Positions 12,801 through 24,000 of a stretch of DNA of 64,000 bases are shown here, piece after piece. The notes beneath the pieces were generated by a model, which saw only the letters and a list, made by a program, of their open reading frames with translations, ran no database searches and was not told the DNA's origin. Numbering within the stretch: position 1 is the stretch's first letter; every line of letters starts with the position of its first letter. The stretch is from Phoronis australis. Taxonomy: Eukaryota; Phoronida; Phoronidae. The translations under genes and the position numbers were made by a program. The stretch is taken from positions 64,001 through 128,000 of the forward strand of contig NMRA01000220.1 in assembly GCA_002633005.1 (NCBI GenBank), read 5' to 3'.

Positions 12801-13637
12801 GGGGTTAATAATATTACTTGAACCACAAGATCCTGTTTGTATTTTATTGATCCTTTTATGTTTGCGAGGTGGTACTAACCCCGGAACTGTAGGTAACGGC
12901 TTGACAGTGACACAGACCCATATGGCGCTGGGACGGGTTGCGTCGGCACGTCCAGTCAATTTTCGTGCACATTTGACTGCAGTAACGCCACATGTTGGCC
13001 GTTTTAGGTTTTAAATAGATACTGCTCGTCTGTTTCTTATTGACAGAAAAGTTTTTCAAATTTTGATGAAAAGTGACATGTGACATTTTAATTGAGATGC
13101 GCCGGCATCAAATGATTATTGTACAATTTGGAGTACCGTAGCACCACCTGTTGACCATTTTATTCTCTGACAAACTTTTGCTTGGCCGTTGATTATTATT
13201 ATCATTTGACAGGTTACTTGATGTACTTTGACATAGAGGTGTATGGATTGAGTGCCCTATCACCAGCCATGTTCAACTTTGATATTGTAGTGTCCAAGCT
13301 CTATTGCATGATAACCATGAACACCTGTCAGAAGCATGTTGTTTGCGGTGTGGCAGTGGGGCTTTTCAACGCGTTGAATTGCTCTTCTATTACAAGCACG
13401 TCTCAGTTCATCGATGGCTGCATTCGTTCATTTCAGTTTTACCTCATTTTCAACGTGGCAGTCGCTGGCAACTTTTTCCCGGACAACGTTCCCAGCGGAA
13501 ACCACAGGAAACCCTGGAAAAATAACGAACGAAATGGACAGGCCAAGTTTTGGGCCGCCAAAAATGACTGGTACCCCACCTGGAGGGGAGAGGACGCCGC
13601 TATGCAGGTCGACTACGTAAAAATTTGGGGCTATTGA
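831..13637 (+). CDS. Secreted GH16 endo-1,3-beta-glucanase (10 exons, complete)
   Basis: Exons with matching phases: 831-879, 3359-3459, 4230-4304, 7430-7490, 8124-8294, 9424-9501, 9884-9986, 10790-10861, 12331-12457 and 13437-13637 (stop TGA). They sum to 1038 nt, or 345 aa. The protein starts with a hydrophobic signal peptide (MRFIILTLLAAQCLA), then FQDDFNG...DTSKW, YGRVEIMAKMPRGDWLWPAIWFLP and the GH16 active site GEIDLTES. Glu171 would be the nucleophile, Asp173 the helper and Glu176 the acid/base. The C-terminal half carries HKYVLEWD, GGFSG and the final QVDYVKIWGY strand. The family cleaves beta-1,3-glucans (laminarin, fungal or algal walls). Arthropod GNBP/betaGRP immune sensors lost these glutamates, but here all are kept, so an active digestive or antimicrobial secreted enzyme is likely. 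No N-terminal CBM39 is present. Every junction has GT/AG ends. Confidence 0.95.
1814..1945 (-). pseudogene. THAP-like zinc-knuckle fragment in glucanase intron 1
   Basis: The minus strand encodes FQCCAVGCTNALRKEANLL followed by KYQ, a gap, then NTFP and a basic tail. The order CAVGC, RK, L-KY, FP, basic tail is shared with the ORF at 23927-24232. C-x(2-4)-C followed by a hydrophobic-FP element resembles the start of a THAP (C2CH) domain, but no downstream Cys-x2-His pair is visible. It is probably a decayed transposon-derived piece. Confidence 0.3.
2273..2310 (+). repeat. ACT trinucleotide run behind an AATAAA
   Basis: AATAAAGTGTATT is followed by about six ACT units ending near 2308. A poly(A)-signal-like element running into a simple trinucleotide tail resembles the microsatellite 3' end of some non-LTR retrotransposons. 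No reverse transcriptase frame is recognisable upstream. Confidence 0.35.
2643..2785 (+). repeat. Dispersed repeat, GTAGGCGC family, copy 1
   Basis: A block of about 140 bp containing GTAGGCGCACGTAGGCGC and ACGGTGGGCTTTGGGCGCCTACC. It recurs in reverse complement near 15020-15175, so two inverted copies flank the body of the glucanase gene. Confidence 0.6.
3520..4080. mobile_element. Possible MITE-like element in glucanase intron 2
   Basis: The block contains repeated CGTTTTC/GTATCGTTT motifs, TCCGTCCACACGAATA near its left side and GAAAACAGAGTCGTGTGGACACGC near 3859. These reversed-sense GTGTGGAC motifs are typical of short non-autonomous DNA elements. The 108-codon open frame at 3730 has no recognisable domain and is not called as a gene. 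Confidence 0.3.
4506..4506. other. Single ambiguous base
   Basis: One N beside the G-rich run GGGGTGGGGGGTTGGGGGATTGGGG in glucanase intron 3, likely a sequencing ambiguity. Confidence 0.95.
6136..6264. repeat. Long near-perfect hairpin (MITE-like) in glucanase intron 3
   Basis: The left arm (6136-6192) and right arm (6208-6264) are reverse complements over about 57 bp with one mismatch. Both contain ACGACGAGCGTCGG (or its complement) and AGTAAAACTAGTAAAACTA. The loop is a short AT palindrome. Such high arm identity suggests a recent foldback element. Confidence 0.85.
6355..6465 (+). repeat. Dispersed repeat with CTTTTTAGTGGACTTTGTCTCGTT, copy 1
   Basis: The stretch CCTTTTTAGTGGACTTTGTC followed by TCTCCGAGGCGGACCCTTTTT recurs, diverged, at about 36350-36425. 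No coding content is seen. Confidence 0.5.
6468..7350 (+). mobile_element. 5'-truncated Penelope-like retroelement with flanking direct repeats
   Basis: From 6511 the frame reads FGLIKTLIDRVYRINNTW, then NPDDVHPIDKTNYKYF...AYVGFYAK, the usual end of the PLE reverse transcriptase. The GIY-YIG endonuclease domain follows at about 6818-7165 (VVYKFVRAGCGSSYIGETVR, then RTKEH). A frame change and an in-frame TAA near 6785 make it inactive. The same 30-bp stretch AATATATGCTGCTACTTGCT...GGAGA flanks it at 6481-6510 and 7321-7350, with similar T-rich extensions (about 41-43 bp in all). This fits a target-site duplication around a 5'-truncated insertion. Confidence 0.85.
7250..7296 (+). ncRNA. Candidate hammerhead ribozyme motif in the Penelope tail
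   Basis: CTGATGA (7253-7259) is followed by stem II GGTGT/ACACC (7261-7265 with 7277-7281), then GAAA (7282-7285), a minimal CATG-type stem III, and GTC before AAG. That AAG can pair with the CTT that includes the bases just before the core (stem I). Hammerhead motifs are known in Penelope-like terminal regions. One extra U after the CTGATGA core weakens the match, so it may be degenerate. Confidence 0.45.
8640..8790 (+). repeat. Dispersed repeat, GAAAGTAGAA...CCAATCTGCC family, copy 1
   Basis: The string TGAAAGTAGAAAGTCTGA, an AAT-rich stretch and GACTTTGTGCCAATCTGCCG recur diverged near 31425-31530 and in reverse complement near 41345-41440. No coding content. Confidence 0.45.
8836..9152 (+). 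repeat. 29-bp minisatellite, about 11 units
   Basis: The unit is TGATATTGATGTTCAAGATG followed by AAGTTTGTG (29 bp), repeated about eleven times with few changes (ATT/ACT, GATG/GGTG). It lies in glucanase intron 5. As 29 is not a multiple of 3, it does not encode a repeat protein. Confidence 0.9.
11646..11713. repeat. Short hairpin element in glucanase intron 8
   Basis: CAAATTTGAGACCAATTTAT with GGTAAGTA forms the left arm. The right arm reads TACTTACC, then ATTGTAAATTTGGTCTCAAA. Arms are about 31 bp, the loop about 6 bp. Related words (CATTAAACCWGTGCTTTCTG, AATTTGAGACC) occur at 11583 and at 42890-43145. Confidence 0.7.
12496..12634. repeat. MITE-like element with inverted termini in glucanase intron 9
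   Basis: GTTCAGTAGACGCTAGGACC at 12496-12515 pairs with GGTCCTAGCGTTACTGAAC at 12616-12634, with one extra base. The left terminus also contains a partial tandem copy (ACGCTAGGACCTACGCTAGG). Total length about 140 bp, no ORF. Confidence 0.6.
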
Positions 13638-13722
13638 GATGTAAAACGTGTTCAAAGATAGATATTACTCAAAGCATGTTGCACTTTAAATTTTAGTTGA
13701 AATTAAATTGTTGTGAAAAAAC

Positions 13723-13728
13723 AATAAA
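13723..13728 (+). terminator. Poly(A) signal of the glucanase gene
   Basis: AATAAA lies 86 bases after the stop codon and is followed by T- and AT-rich sequence, giving a short 3' UTR of roughly 100 bases. Confidence 0.7.
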
Positions 13729-13739
13729 CTGGTAATGTT

Positions 13740-16700
13740 AACATTTATCTTCCGAGCTTCTCTATATTATACCCACTGGCTACACGGGGCCCGCTCTACG
13801 GGCTCTTCAACCCTTCCGTGAAATTCTAATTCGTTTGAACAAGAATTGTGAAAAATTGCGGATAATACTGATGCAGAGCTGGATTAGAACACAAAGCGTT
13901 TGTAAAAAGCGCGTTTTCCTTCGGCAACAATTAGGCTTAAAATTCTATTAATTCTGTTGAAAAGGAGTCTTGTGAAAATCATTAGTTGAGCACAAAAAAT
14001 TACGGTTGAATAGCTTTACAGCGTGGAAATTCCTTTTAGTTTTTAACTTAAATAAAGAGGAAAGATTACCTGCAGGGACTTTCTCAGTTATCCTTTCGAT
14101 GTCGAGAAATCGTCGGATAGGCACTGACGTACCGTATTACCTAGGATACAAGCCATGGCCTTATAGTCCTGGTAATAGATTTGTCTCGGGGTACTTATGA
14201 GCTTCGAAAAGTCTCTCTAGAAATCTTAATAACTTATACGTTTCGGATACGATTTTCTCCAAATTGATAAGTGTCAGAGACCTGCAATAAATGTTAACTT
14301 CAGAGCCTATCTGTGCGTTTTTCCTGCATCCTGAAAATGGATAAGCTGAAGTTCTCTTTTAATGTCGGCCTAACTCAGCAGTTCTCTCATTCCCACTTCA
14401 GGGTGGGGACACACTGACTACTACTTCACCTCATGGAATATTAAAATCATTGTCTTCCTGAAAGCAAAATAGAAAAAAATAACATACATACACCGAGGTA
14501 CTAGTGAAATTAAAAATATAAGGAAAAAAGAAAACGAACCAACCAAACTGCCAAATATACTAACTGTGACAAGACCCACATTTTAACTATATAACAACTT
14601 CATATAGTTATACATATAGTAACCGTTTAAGTTTTTGTGTGTTAGCCTGATCTTTTGTATTAGGTTATCCTCTTGTAATTATTTATTCGGGTACTGTTAC
14701 GGACACTATTTACCCAACCAGTCGGCCAATGAAATAAGCCGACTTATACTATGTGCGCGACAAGTCGGCCAATGAACGGTTTCTTGCTATTCACAAGACT
14801 TTTCGAAGTCGTTACTGGTCAAGATAACGTGACAAAGTTGTTGGCCAAAGAAAGGCGTTTTCGCCTGCATTGACCCGAAATTGCCTCAAGTCTATTAGGT
14901 ACGTTCCGCCCTTGTTTTCTGGATCCAAATTTTGCTATCCAATGACCAGAGAACAACATTCTCATTGGTCAAAATAACGCCACAGTTTTCAGGGCAGAAA
15001 TGATCTATTCGCAGTGCTGTAGTGGTAAACTTAGAGGTACACTGTAAGTAGGCGCCCAAAGCCCACCGTATCACCTTCGGCACTGAGCGTAACTTACGAT
15101 GCGTAGGCGCTACGTTCAAATGCCAAAAGGTGGTTGGATGCGCCTACATGCGCCTACTTCCCACTACAGCACTGGCTATTCATTTGACACGTCGAACCAA
15201 AACCGAAACGATTTTTAACGCTATTCACCAAACAGGCGCAATCGTCCGAATGGTGGTGTTTTTTTTATATCTATCTCCCGACGTATAAAAGTTACTTGGT
15301 GGACACAATTCCATGGCTGCGCCTCTAAATGCTAAATCACTACAATTCTCTAAACCCCAGTCTTGCTGACCAACAGGCACGTCACTAAAACCGCGGTACA
15401 AATTCCCAGACCCTCGTCCTTGCACTCCACTCAAGCGCCTGGACCAGATTCCAATTCACCCGGATATTTGAGGGTGGGTGATTTCAATGTCATCCTTTAG
15501 TTCACACCGGAGTTATGAAAAGTGTTTTTTATAGGTATCTGTTTTGCCTGAGTTGTGCTACGAGCTATGTCGCAGATTAAATGGAGAAATGAGTGAAGAG
15601 GGTAACTAGTCGGCATAGTGGCTTAGAATTTTGTTGGCCATTGTAAATGATGGGTGTCGATCATTCTCACATAATAAGTATTTTGAAATTGATGTGTTAG
15701 GTCAGTGACAGCAATTCTTTGTGAACCCTGCTCATAGTAAACAACTGCCCCGGTTAACCCTGGTAAGCAAACACAGCTTAACAGACGTTTAATGGTACTG
15801 GCTGAGAAGATAATTGAATTATTTCCCCCTGTGGATAAGGGAATAGGCAAGACCCGAATGATGGGAATGTTGTCTTGGCGCATTTGCTTTAACCAGTCTG
15901 GTTCTGTCGTCATCTTTACTGACTTGTTTATTCACACAAGCTTGATTTCCATATCGAGCGTTAGAATTTATAATTTGAATTCCTTTTTTGGAAGCGTCCC
16001 TTAAATTCTACTTTTCAGATCCACTTCACTTGATATAAGATATAAATACTTTGTAAAATCATAGAACTTTAGCTCTGGAATGCCAACTTCGATCTCCCGC
16101 TGTATAGGTTCCGCCGCGCATGCGTAGAATTTGTTTGCATTATTTTTTTCCGGTGTAGATTATTGCTATTTGGAATTTATTGCCAATAAAATTTTTCGCA
16201 ACTCCTCCGTTTTTCAACCGAATTGGCTAAAATTCATATCATTAGGAAGCCTTTTATCAGTTCTTGACGATTTTACCAGAAGCAAAAGAAAAAAGATTTT
16301 AATTTATTAGTAAGTATCATTTCGCATAGTTAACTGATTAAAAATAATTTTTAATTCTAAAAACCAAGAGTGTTACCAAAATGTGAAAACTAACAAGGAA
16401 AGGGACCAGAGATGTTATATTAATGACTAACTAAACCAACAGGGAAATAATTTCAATGATTTAAAAGATTTCCACGCTAGAAAGACAAAGCTTTTTGAAT
16501 GCGGATCCCTCACAATTGCTGTGGATAATTTAGTCAAGCATTCATCCAAACTTACCTATCTTTATATATTATAATTAATTGGATCTTTGGTGCCGTTTGA
16601 CACAATTACATTCTTCAATAAAAATTCAGAATGCAGTGACATTGACGAAAAACGCGATAAACTAATTACTCCAAGCATCTGTCCGCTCATAAAGGCTTTT

Positions 16701-17841
16701 GATAGATAAAAATGGGCAAACTTCTATCACTTGCTTCGAAATCTACTCTGGGTTGCTCATTACATTAGTTGCAGTGTAGGACTTTCCACAGATGTTTAGA
16801 AATATACTCATTTCTTCAGAAAGTAAAAATTAGTGATCCTGATACATGTAGCGTTTGTTACATGTAATTTAAACAGGAGAAATTGGAACACAGAGGTACG
16901 ATTGCTATGCTGCTAAAGAAACACGGACTCTGGAAAGCAACAATATTCATAACAAACAGACATTTTAAGCACCTGATGCATAATTGGCAACATTCACCAA
17001 CGAAAAAACAGAACAACTGTATTGAAAAGCAGGACTTCCGGATAAAAAGCGGGACATCTGGGTCTAAACCAAAACGAAAGGGTGAAATGTTCGTGGCAAA
17101 ACACAAAAACGTCCCGACCGCGTTTTTTCTCGAACGGCAGATGTAACATCCAACAATTCTCGACGGCGTTTTTTTTAGTTGAATGTGAAATTGCTCAAAA
17201 GTCCGTAAAACGTCCCACTTTTTCATTTTAGTCGAGCGCCGGGTAAATGATGGCTAAATGACATATGTCACGTGGAAAATTTCAATGGTATGTCAATTTG
17301 GCCGTGTGCCAAAAGCGAGACATCTTGATGAGGTGGTGCGATGGCGGGAAAAAAATTCAAAAAGTGGTTCAGTTGTCGCAACTCCGACTTTTTTGGAATG
17401 TCCCAGAGGAGGCGTCACTCTCCTCCATTACAAATCTCAGCTCCGGTTACTGTGTGATGGAAGACGGGTTTATAGTAGCTCAAGATATGCAAAATTGGGA
17501 AATTGTCAGCCATGAAAGGCCAGAAACTATTTATCACATCATCAAGAAACAGTTCGAGATAAGTTTTATATCGGTAGGTTTGCAAATCAAAAGTAGACTC
17601 ATTGTAAGAACGCGATGTGCAGCCAGTTAAAAAGGGACAGTTTTAACTTCAATCAATAGATGTCGCAGTAAACATTCAGGGAGTGAAGTCCGAATAGGAA
17701 GCCACGCAGTTAAATAAATTGTGATTGCAGTAATGTATGTTGCTAATATGATGATCACAGTTACTACCATAGTAAATGATATTATAAACTTTCATTTTTC
17801 CCAGAAATATAAGTAACATGGTAACTACCCTGTAACATAAG
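13740..17841. other. Intergenic stretch between glucanase and ZNRF genes
   Basis: I recognise no conserved exon here. It contains the inverted GTAGGCGC repeat (15020-15175), repeated CAGTCGGCCAATGAA words near 14720-14775, and several unconserved open frames. The longest are 122 codons on the minus strand at 16858-17226 and 121 codons on the plus strand at 17265-17630. The latter ends about 390 bases before the ZNRF start and could be part of an unrecognised 5' exon, but it shows no motif. Confidence 0.4.
15020..15175 (-). repeat. Dispersed repeat, GTAGGCGC family, copy 2 (inverted)
   Basis: Read on the minus strand it reproduces the block at 2643-2785: GTGGGAAGTAGGCGCATGTA, a gap, then GGTGATACGGTGGGCTTTGG and GCGCCTAC. 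Divergence is modest, so both copies are fairly young. Confidence 0.6.
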
Positions 17842-17863
17842 ATGTGACGTCACATTGTATTGG
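17842..17863 (+). promoter_or_regulatory. Palindromic CRE and inverted CCAAT box upstream of ZNRF
   Basis: ATGTGACGTCACAT is a perfect 14-bp palindrome containing the full CREB/ATF site TGACGTCA. ATTGG (CCAAT on the other strand) follows within 10 bases. The pair lies about 165 bases before the ZNRF start codon, a usual distance for proximal promoter elements. Function is inferred from motif and position. Confidence 0.5.
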
Positions 17864-18019
17864 TGAAGAGTCAAAACAGAGAGTTGTGGACTTTCGAAAT
17901 GGATATTTTCTTGTGACGATTACGTTTTTTTAAGACCATGGATAAGATTTTGTTTGTGCATACGTAGTGATCAAGTCAAGGTTTCGTGATTCTCGCGAAG
18001 AATTACCCCTGTGAAGACA

Positions 18020-21000
18020 ATGGGAGCCAAACAGAGCTCAACACCGCCGCAGAGAGTGAGGAGTTATTCCCATGGCGGACAAAGCTCTACTAGTGGTGAA
18101 GTTGGGGGGTTAATTTATCACAGGGGACCCAGTACATCCAATGGTGCTTCCGCGTTAGACCGCAGGACGAGGACGCGGAGTGTAGGAAACTTCACGAATG
18201 GCTTGCATGAACATGCGCTTAATATACCCACTGGTTTAAGGCCATCTGGCCAGGACTCAGATTCCAGTACCCCCGAAGAGCACAGTGGACTCTTCCGTTT
18301 CATGCAGGCTCGTTCATTGCCAGTGCATTTGTTCAGTGCTTTGCATCATGGTAAGACAGTTGTGTCTGCCCACGAAATCTTCATCTATGTCTGCATTACC
18401 TATTTATACCCAGCACAATATTTGTTTGTCTGGGTATTCCTCTGTGAGTTATTGATCGCACCAGTGTTGGCGTGGCCAAAATTGATCGAGTTCTTTTGTT
18501 TGACCAAATACTAAATCACTATTTCAAAAGAGCTATTTCCAAGGATAATTCAGGCATGTCATATTGCCCCGTTCTAGTGCCCACTTGTATTTCTTTGTAT
18601 GAAACTCTTCCACAACATTCAGCAACGTTCTTTTTCCTAGATCTAATCTCTGAACTTGTATCTTGAGGGTTGTGTGAATGAGACTTACTTTAACCAATCA
18701 CGGTGCATGGTTCAAGTTAAAATTTTGTAACTTTACTCAAAGTGTTACATGCAGTTTTTGAGTTAAGTTTCGAGAACAGAAGTTAGAACCCGACCAAGGT
18801 TGTTCAATGCTTGGGTCACTGAGGTATGTGTTCAGGCATTAAGTTACATCATGCTCATTTCAAGCAATATGATTTCAAATGAATTTTGTCAAAAAGTACG
18901 CTAGGGCCCGATTTGGTGACCTGGAGATTTTGTTTTCTGACCTTGCAAAAATCCCAAGTCATCACGAATCCACCACGCACATATCCGGGACTCGAAATCG
19001 TTGGCTAAAAAACGGAAAGGCCTGCACGTGACTCGCTCACTGATGTGCATTGCGTATCCCTTAGGTAGCTGGTGAGCGTGTGCAGTGTGCAGGATAATGG
19101 GCCTGAAGATGAAATTGGCTATAACTGAGCATGTGATACAGACCTAATTTCTTGTGTGACTGAAAAAACAGTGGGCATTTGCTCAGTCTGCCAGAGCCAG
19201 TTCGATTTTGAAGTCGTGTAATCCACATTCAGGCAATCCATTTTTTGCACCTCTGTCTACAGGATTTCCTTGTTTTGGTGACCTCAGTTTCTGTTAAGCG
19301 ATATGCGAATTTTGCCAGTTCACATGTTGATGAGCCTTGTACATAAACTTTGTCACAGATGAGTACGAACTAGGTCACTTAAGTTAGGCTTTACCTATTT
19401 CAGTGTAGAATTTGAATTAATTATTTGATTCTTTATTATTTGTACATGATAGCTCTTTTACACCACCTTCGGTGCACAACAGTTTCTAGGAGTTAAAGGT
19501 TAACTTCACTCTTGGATCAAAGTTAAAATCTGAAGTTAATTTCTCAGTGTACAGGTGGATTTAGTAGCATTGATGCTTTGATGTGGAGTGAAAGATTAAC
19601 TTCGCTGTTTTTGGAGTTATCGGCAGGTGTCGCTATCAGTGACACGTGTTGTGGTATAATTTGATATTTTTCCCACAATGTGCCAATTCCATGTGACTCG
19701 TGTTATATTTCATGCCCACTTTCCAAACATTGTTTCTTAGTGTCTGGTACACTCAGATATTTTGCACAATGTGCCAATTCCATGTGACTCGCGTTATATT
19801 TCGTGCCCACTTTCCAAACATTGTTTCTTAGTGTCTGGTACACTCAGATATTTTGCACAATGTGCCAATTCCATGTGACTCGCGTTTTATTTCATGCCCA
19901 CTTTCCAAACATTGTTTCTTAGTGTCTGGTACACGCAGATATTTTATGAATCCAATTGTTGAATACCAGAACCCATTTCTGTAAGGTATTGAATGAAAAC
20001 AACGAAAGTGGAAAATATTCACCAACTAGGCTTTTATTTATGTCTTATTAACACGTGACTCCTGTTACATAAAAAGGCAAGTGGAAGCACCTTAAAGTCG
20101 TATCAAATTCTCCTCAAGCAATAAATAATAATAATAATTGGATCAATATGTGCCATTTGTTAACAACTAAAAAGGCGAAAAAATACATAGAAAATGATTG
20201 ATTTTATTCTAAAGGTGTTACATAAGTTATGGGACTCGCATTGATTGTTAAATTGTTAAAAGGATTTTGAATGGAGTCATTTCATGAATGTTTACTGTGG
20301 CCATCAACTGCAGCTATCTCAATTATAAAGTTGCATCAAAATTTGACAATTTTCCCTTTTGCATTCTCATTTCATTTCTGTTCATTTAGTAGTGATGTTC
20401 CTCTATTAGCAAAGGAAAGTTTGTTAGATGAGGACATTTTAAAACAGTTTCATTTTATGTTCATTTTTGTCTGTCAAGGAAGTCTACCCAACGTCCTAGA
20501 CTCTAGATGCTTGACATTACTTAGAACTCTTAATAAACCACTGGAACATTCCCAGTTGTCATGTTGAAGGAAATTTGCTCAGGACTTATTTTATGTGAGT
20601 TTAAGTGATTTTTCTTGAACTTGTCTTTGGCTTTTAAACTTTGTCATCCACTGTGCAGCTAGTTATAAAGAGTGTTCAAATTCCTAGTTTGTTTTTAATC
20701 ACAGGACATGCTGAAGGGTTGATGAGTGCAGATTTAACCCATTTGACTCTGATTAAAATCGCAGGTTGGGTTAGTGGAAGTCAGCCATTGGTGTAGATTC
20801 ATAGTCCAGGTTCAAAAGAGACAAATGAGTGATGGCATAAGTTTAGTACAATTCCACAGCACTTATAATTAAAATGATTTTTAATGTGTATTTACTGCAG
20901 TGCGTCAATGCAACTATGCCACTGTTTAAAACCACTGATTCAGCGCCTGAATTTCCTAATCAAATTTTAGTGGTCATTAAGACCGCACCGTTCTCATTGA

Positions 21001-24000
21001 GGAAACACTGCTTGCATGTAAAACCGAGAAGGAAGTTCCCGCTGAAAATATTTGGAAACTATAGCTGGTGAAAACAGGGAAGTGAACTCTTGAACTTTTG
21101 GCTGCGTCAACCAGTACCAGGGCACTGAGCAACCATACTAATTATTGTTAAACTGTTATGCAGTATGGCTGTATTCTGGTCTGACTTTCACAAAACAGCA
21201 TAATGCAGAACGGTTGTAAACAGGTTGCACAGATAGCAAGAGATCTAAAACTTAAACATGTTAACTATGATTGTACACCTCTTTAACAACCCTTGGTGAA
21301 AATGAAAGATAGCAAACATGTAACTTTTTGAAATTTCTCTTTTGTGTAAGAAGGTATGTTCCTGCTCACCTCAGAAACTCATCTGCAAAATATGTGATGT
21401 AAAGGGATTTATCAAACTGGTTTGTGGCAAAAAAACATTGAACCTTGTCAATTTTCCACCTTATTAGGTTTTAGATAGTAGAGCTATTCTCTATTGATTG
21501 TTCCAGGATAACATTCCTTTTGACAGAACTTTACAAGTCTTGTCTTTGTCCACTTGAGTCATGCTGTGAGCTGTTCTGCATCTCCCTGACGTCCTGGTGT
21601 GCTAAATGAGTCATTAAGTGTATATCTCTTAGCTAACACTTGACTCAGAATGTAAGTCTTACTGGCTACTCAAGATGGTATTCCCTCAGCGTCAACCATT
21701 GCACTTATCGACACGTAATTAATCAAGGTTGCTTTTATGGATTGCCAGAGTCTATTTCCAGAGTCTATAAGGTGAAAATACAAATGCTTATGACAAAAGC
21801 GCGAAATGTGCTAAGTGTCAGAATCAAGGAAATTTTTAGCTGGACTTATTGTCAAACGAAATGGGGTTAACAACACAAATTGTGCAAAGCTCAGTTCTGG
21901 CAAGAGATTTGCCAGTGGACAAATTCTTGAAGCCATAAATATGATAATTAGTTTTTTACAAATGTCCTCAAGATACTTTACTGTGCAGAGATCAGATTTG
22001 ACTCTAATAAATGGGGATGTAAAATCCGGGGACTGCTGGTTAATTTCAAAACGAATTTTGTTTTAAATCAAATTGTGTTCTCGATTTTACATCGTCTTAG
22101 ATGTCTTGACCTTTTATTTAATGCCTTTTTATGTGGGATATGTGCAAGTGGTGTTGTTGTTTTATTTTCTGGATTATAAGTTTCTGAAACTATTACTAGG
22201 TACGGCAAGTGCGCGTTCTAAATTTACATTTTCGATTCATGTTTAAATCAGTTCAACTCCTTTCAGGACCAAAATTTGGCTATGTAAAAAGTTGAACTGA
22301 TTTAATCACTCTTGTTTTATTAGCGTAGAAGCATTTGCTAATCGAATTAGTCTTTAAACTACATTAGTGATTACAAGTTGGAAATAATCCAACCCAAAGC
22401 TTTACATCTCCGTGTCAAGGCGCAGTCAGTGGAAGAACAATATTAGAACATGCCGAAGCCCGTTATCAAATTCTTATTCCTCAATTGATAGTGATATTTG
22501 CTGTAACTGATGGAAATTTGATTTGTGTTGAGGATGGAATATTTTCATCACGTGCCCTAGTCTATTTATTGAGATAATTATGCAGGTCTTATTGCACAAC
22601 CACATCTGTGGGCTTATGGATATTATAAGGCATTGAACATTATGCATTATTTCACTCCTTAGCAGGGTCCAGGATTTTAAAAAGCGGTACGCACTAACTT
22701 TCTAAATAAGATTGCAGATGTTTTTCTATAGATAAACTGCGCCAGACTCTGTGGAGGCCACATGACTGCACCCATTGCACTTGCTGTGAGGGGTGGGGGT
22801 GGAGTTGTAAAGCACCCCAGTATCCACTGGATTCAACTCTTATGGATTGGGAGGCAAAATGCGAACAAAATTTCACTTGAAGCTGCTTTTCACGCTGTTA
22901 AGCTGTCGAAAAAAGGAAAATCGATCTGGGCATTTCACTGTCCTATAGTTAACTTTTTAATATTCCTTACCATTACTGTTACGGAAAATGAATCCTATGA
23001 TACTAGGTCTTTTCCATTACCATTTCAAGTTACAGGCATTGTATACATGAACCATTTTCGAATTTGCAATTTTAGAGTCAAGTATTACTTCTGTTTTGCC
23101 AGAAATATTTTTCTGATGGCCGTTTCAGCAGAAACCATGGAAACAGTGCACCATAAAATCTTTAAGTATTTATTTAACTGGTAGTTCACAAAGTTGACTT
23201 ATTGAAAGTCCTCTATTCCTTGACATTATTGGGTTTGTGATCATATTCTAAATTAAAAAATCTACAAAAATCAAACGCAAAATGCTCTTGATATTCCAGT
23301 TGCCTGAGATGCTGTACAGTAATTCCAGCTCTAATCAGTGTAAACAATAGGCAGGGTCTCTATAGTGTAGGAGCACATCCTGAAAAATGCTTTGATATAC
23401 TGTGGATCACAAATATGATACATGCTGTGTGTTTTGCATGGCTGTTATCTCTGATGTGAAACTGTGCTCATGTATTTAAATATGGATAGTCCCAATCATA
23501 TCTGTAGTAAAGCTGGACATAAAAGATAAGGTTTCAAGACTTGAATAACCCAGTACAATACGGGAGCATGCTGTATACAGGTATCCCAATGCATTGGGAT
23601 GATATCACACTGGGTTAAGGGTTGCCACCCCGAATTTAAGTGGCCATGGTTTTTTACACTCGATTACAATACCCTACGGTTTATTACGAATGGATATTGC
23701 AAGGTGATTTTTAACTGTTTGGGTTCCCAAATTGAATTCCTCTTGAAAGTTAGATTAGGATGATTTCTCCCCCCAAAATATCAAATTTTAAACCAAAAAT
23801 GATTTAATTCTTGCCTTCGGCAGGTAGGTCAGCAGCCTCGCGTTCGCTCCTATACAGATTCACTTGTTACTAGTAGCATCTGTCGTCTGAATACTTGCTA
23901 TTTTATATCATATAATTATTTAAGTCATGCCAGGAAAGTATTACTTCTGTGCCGTTGGCTGCAATGCCGATTCAAGGAAGTGGGATAAGCTGGATAAATA

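Noticed and set aside
16858-17226. 122-codon minus-strand ORF rich in Cys and Phe
   Set aside because: Overlaps an opposite ORF and shows no family signature; low-complexity T-rich sequence explains the Phe content.
17265-17630. 121-codon ORF upstream of ZNRF
   Set aside because: No recognisable domain, no splice connection to ZNRF exon 1, and a length still possible by chance in 64 kb. RNA evidence would be needed.
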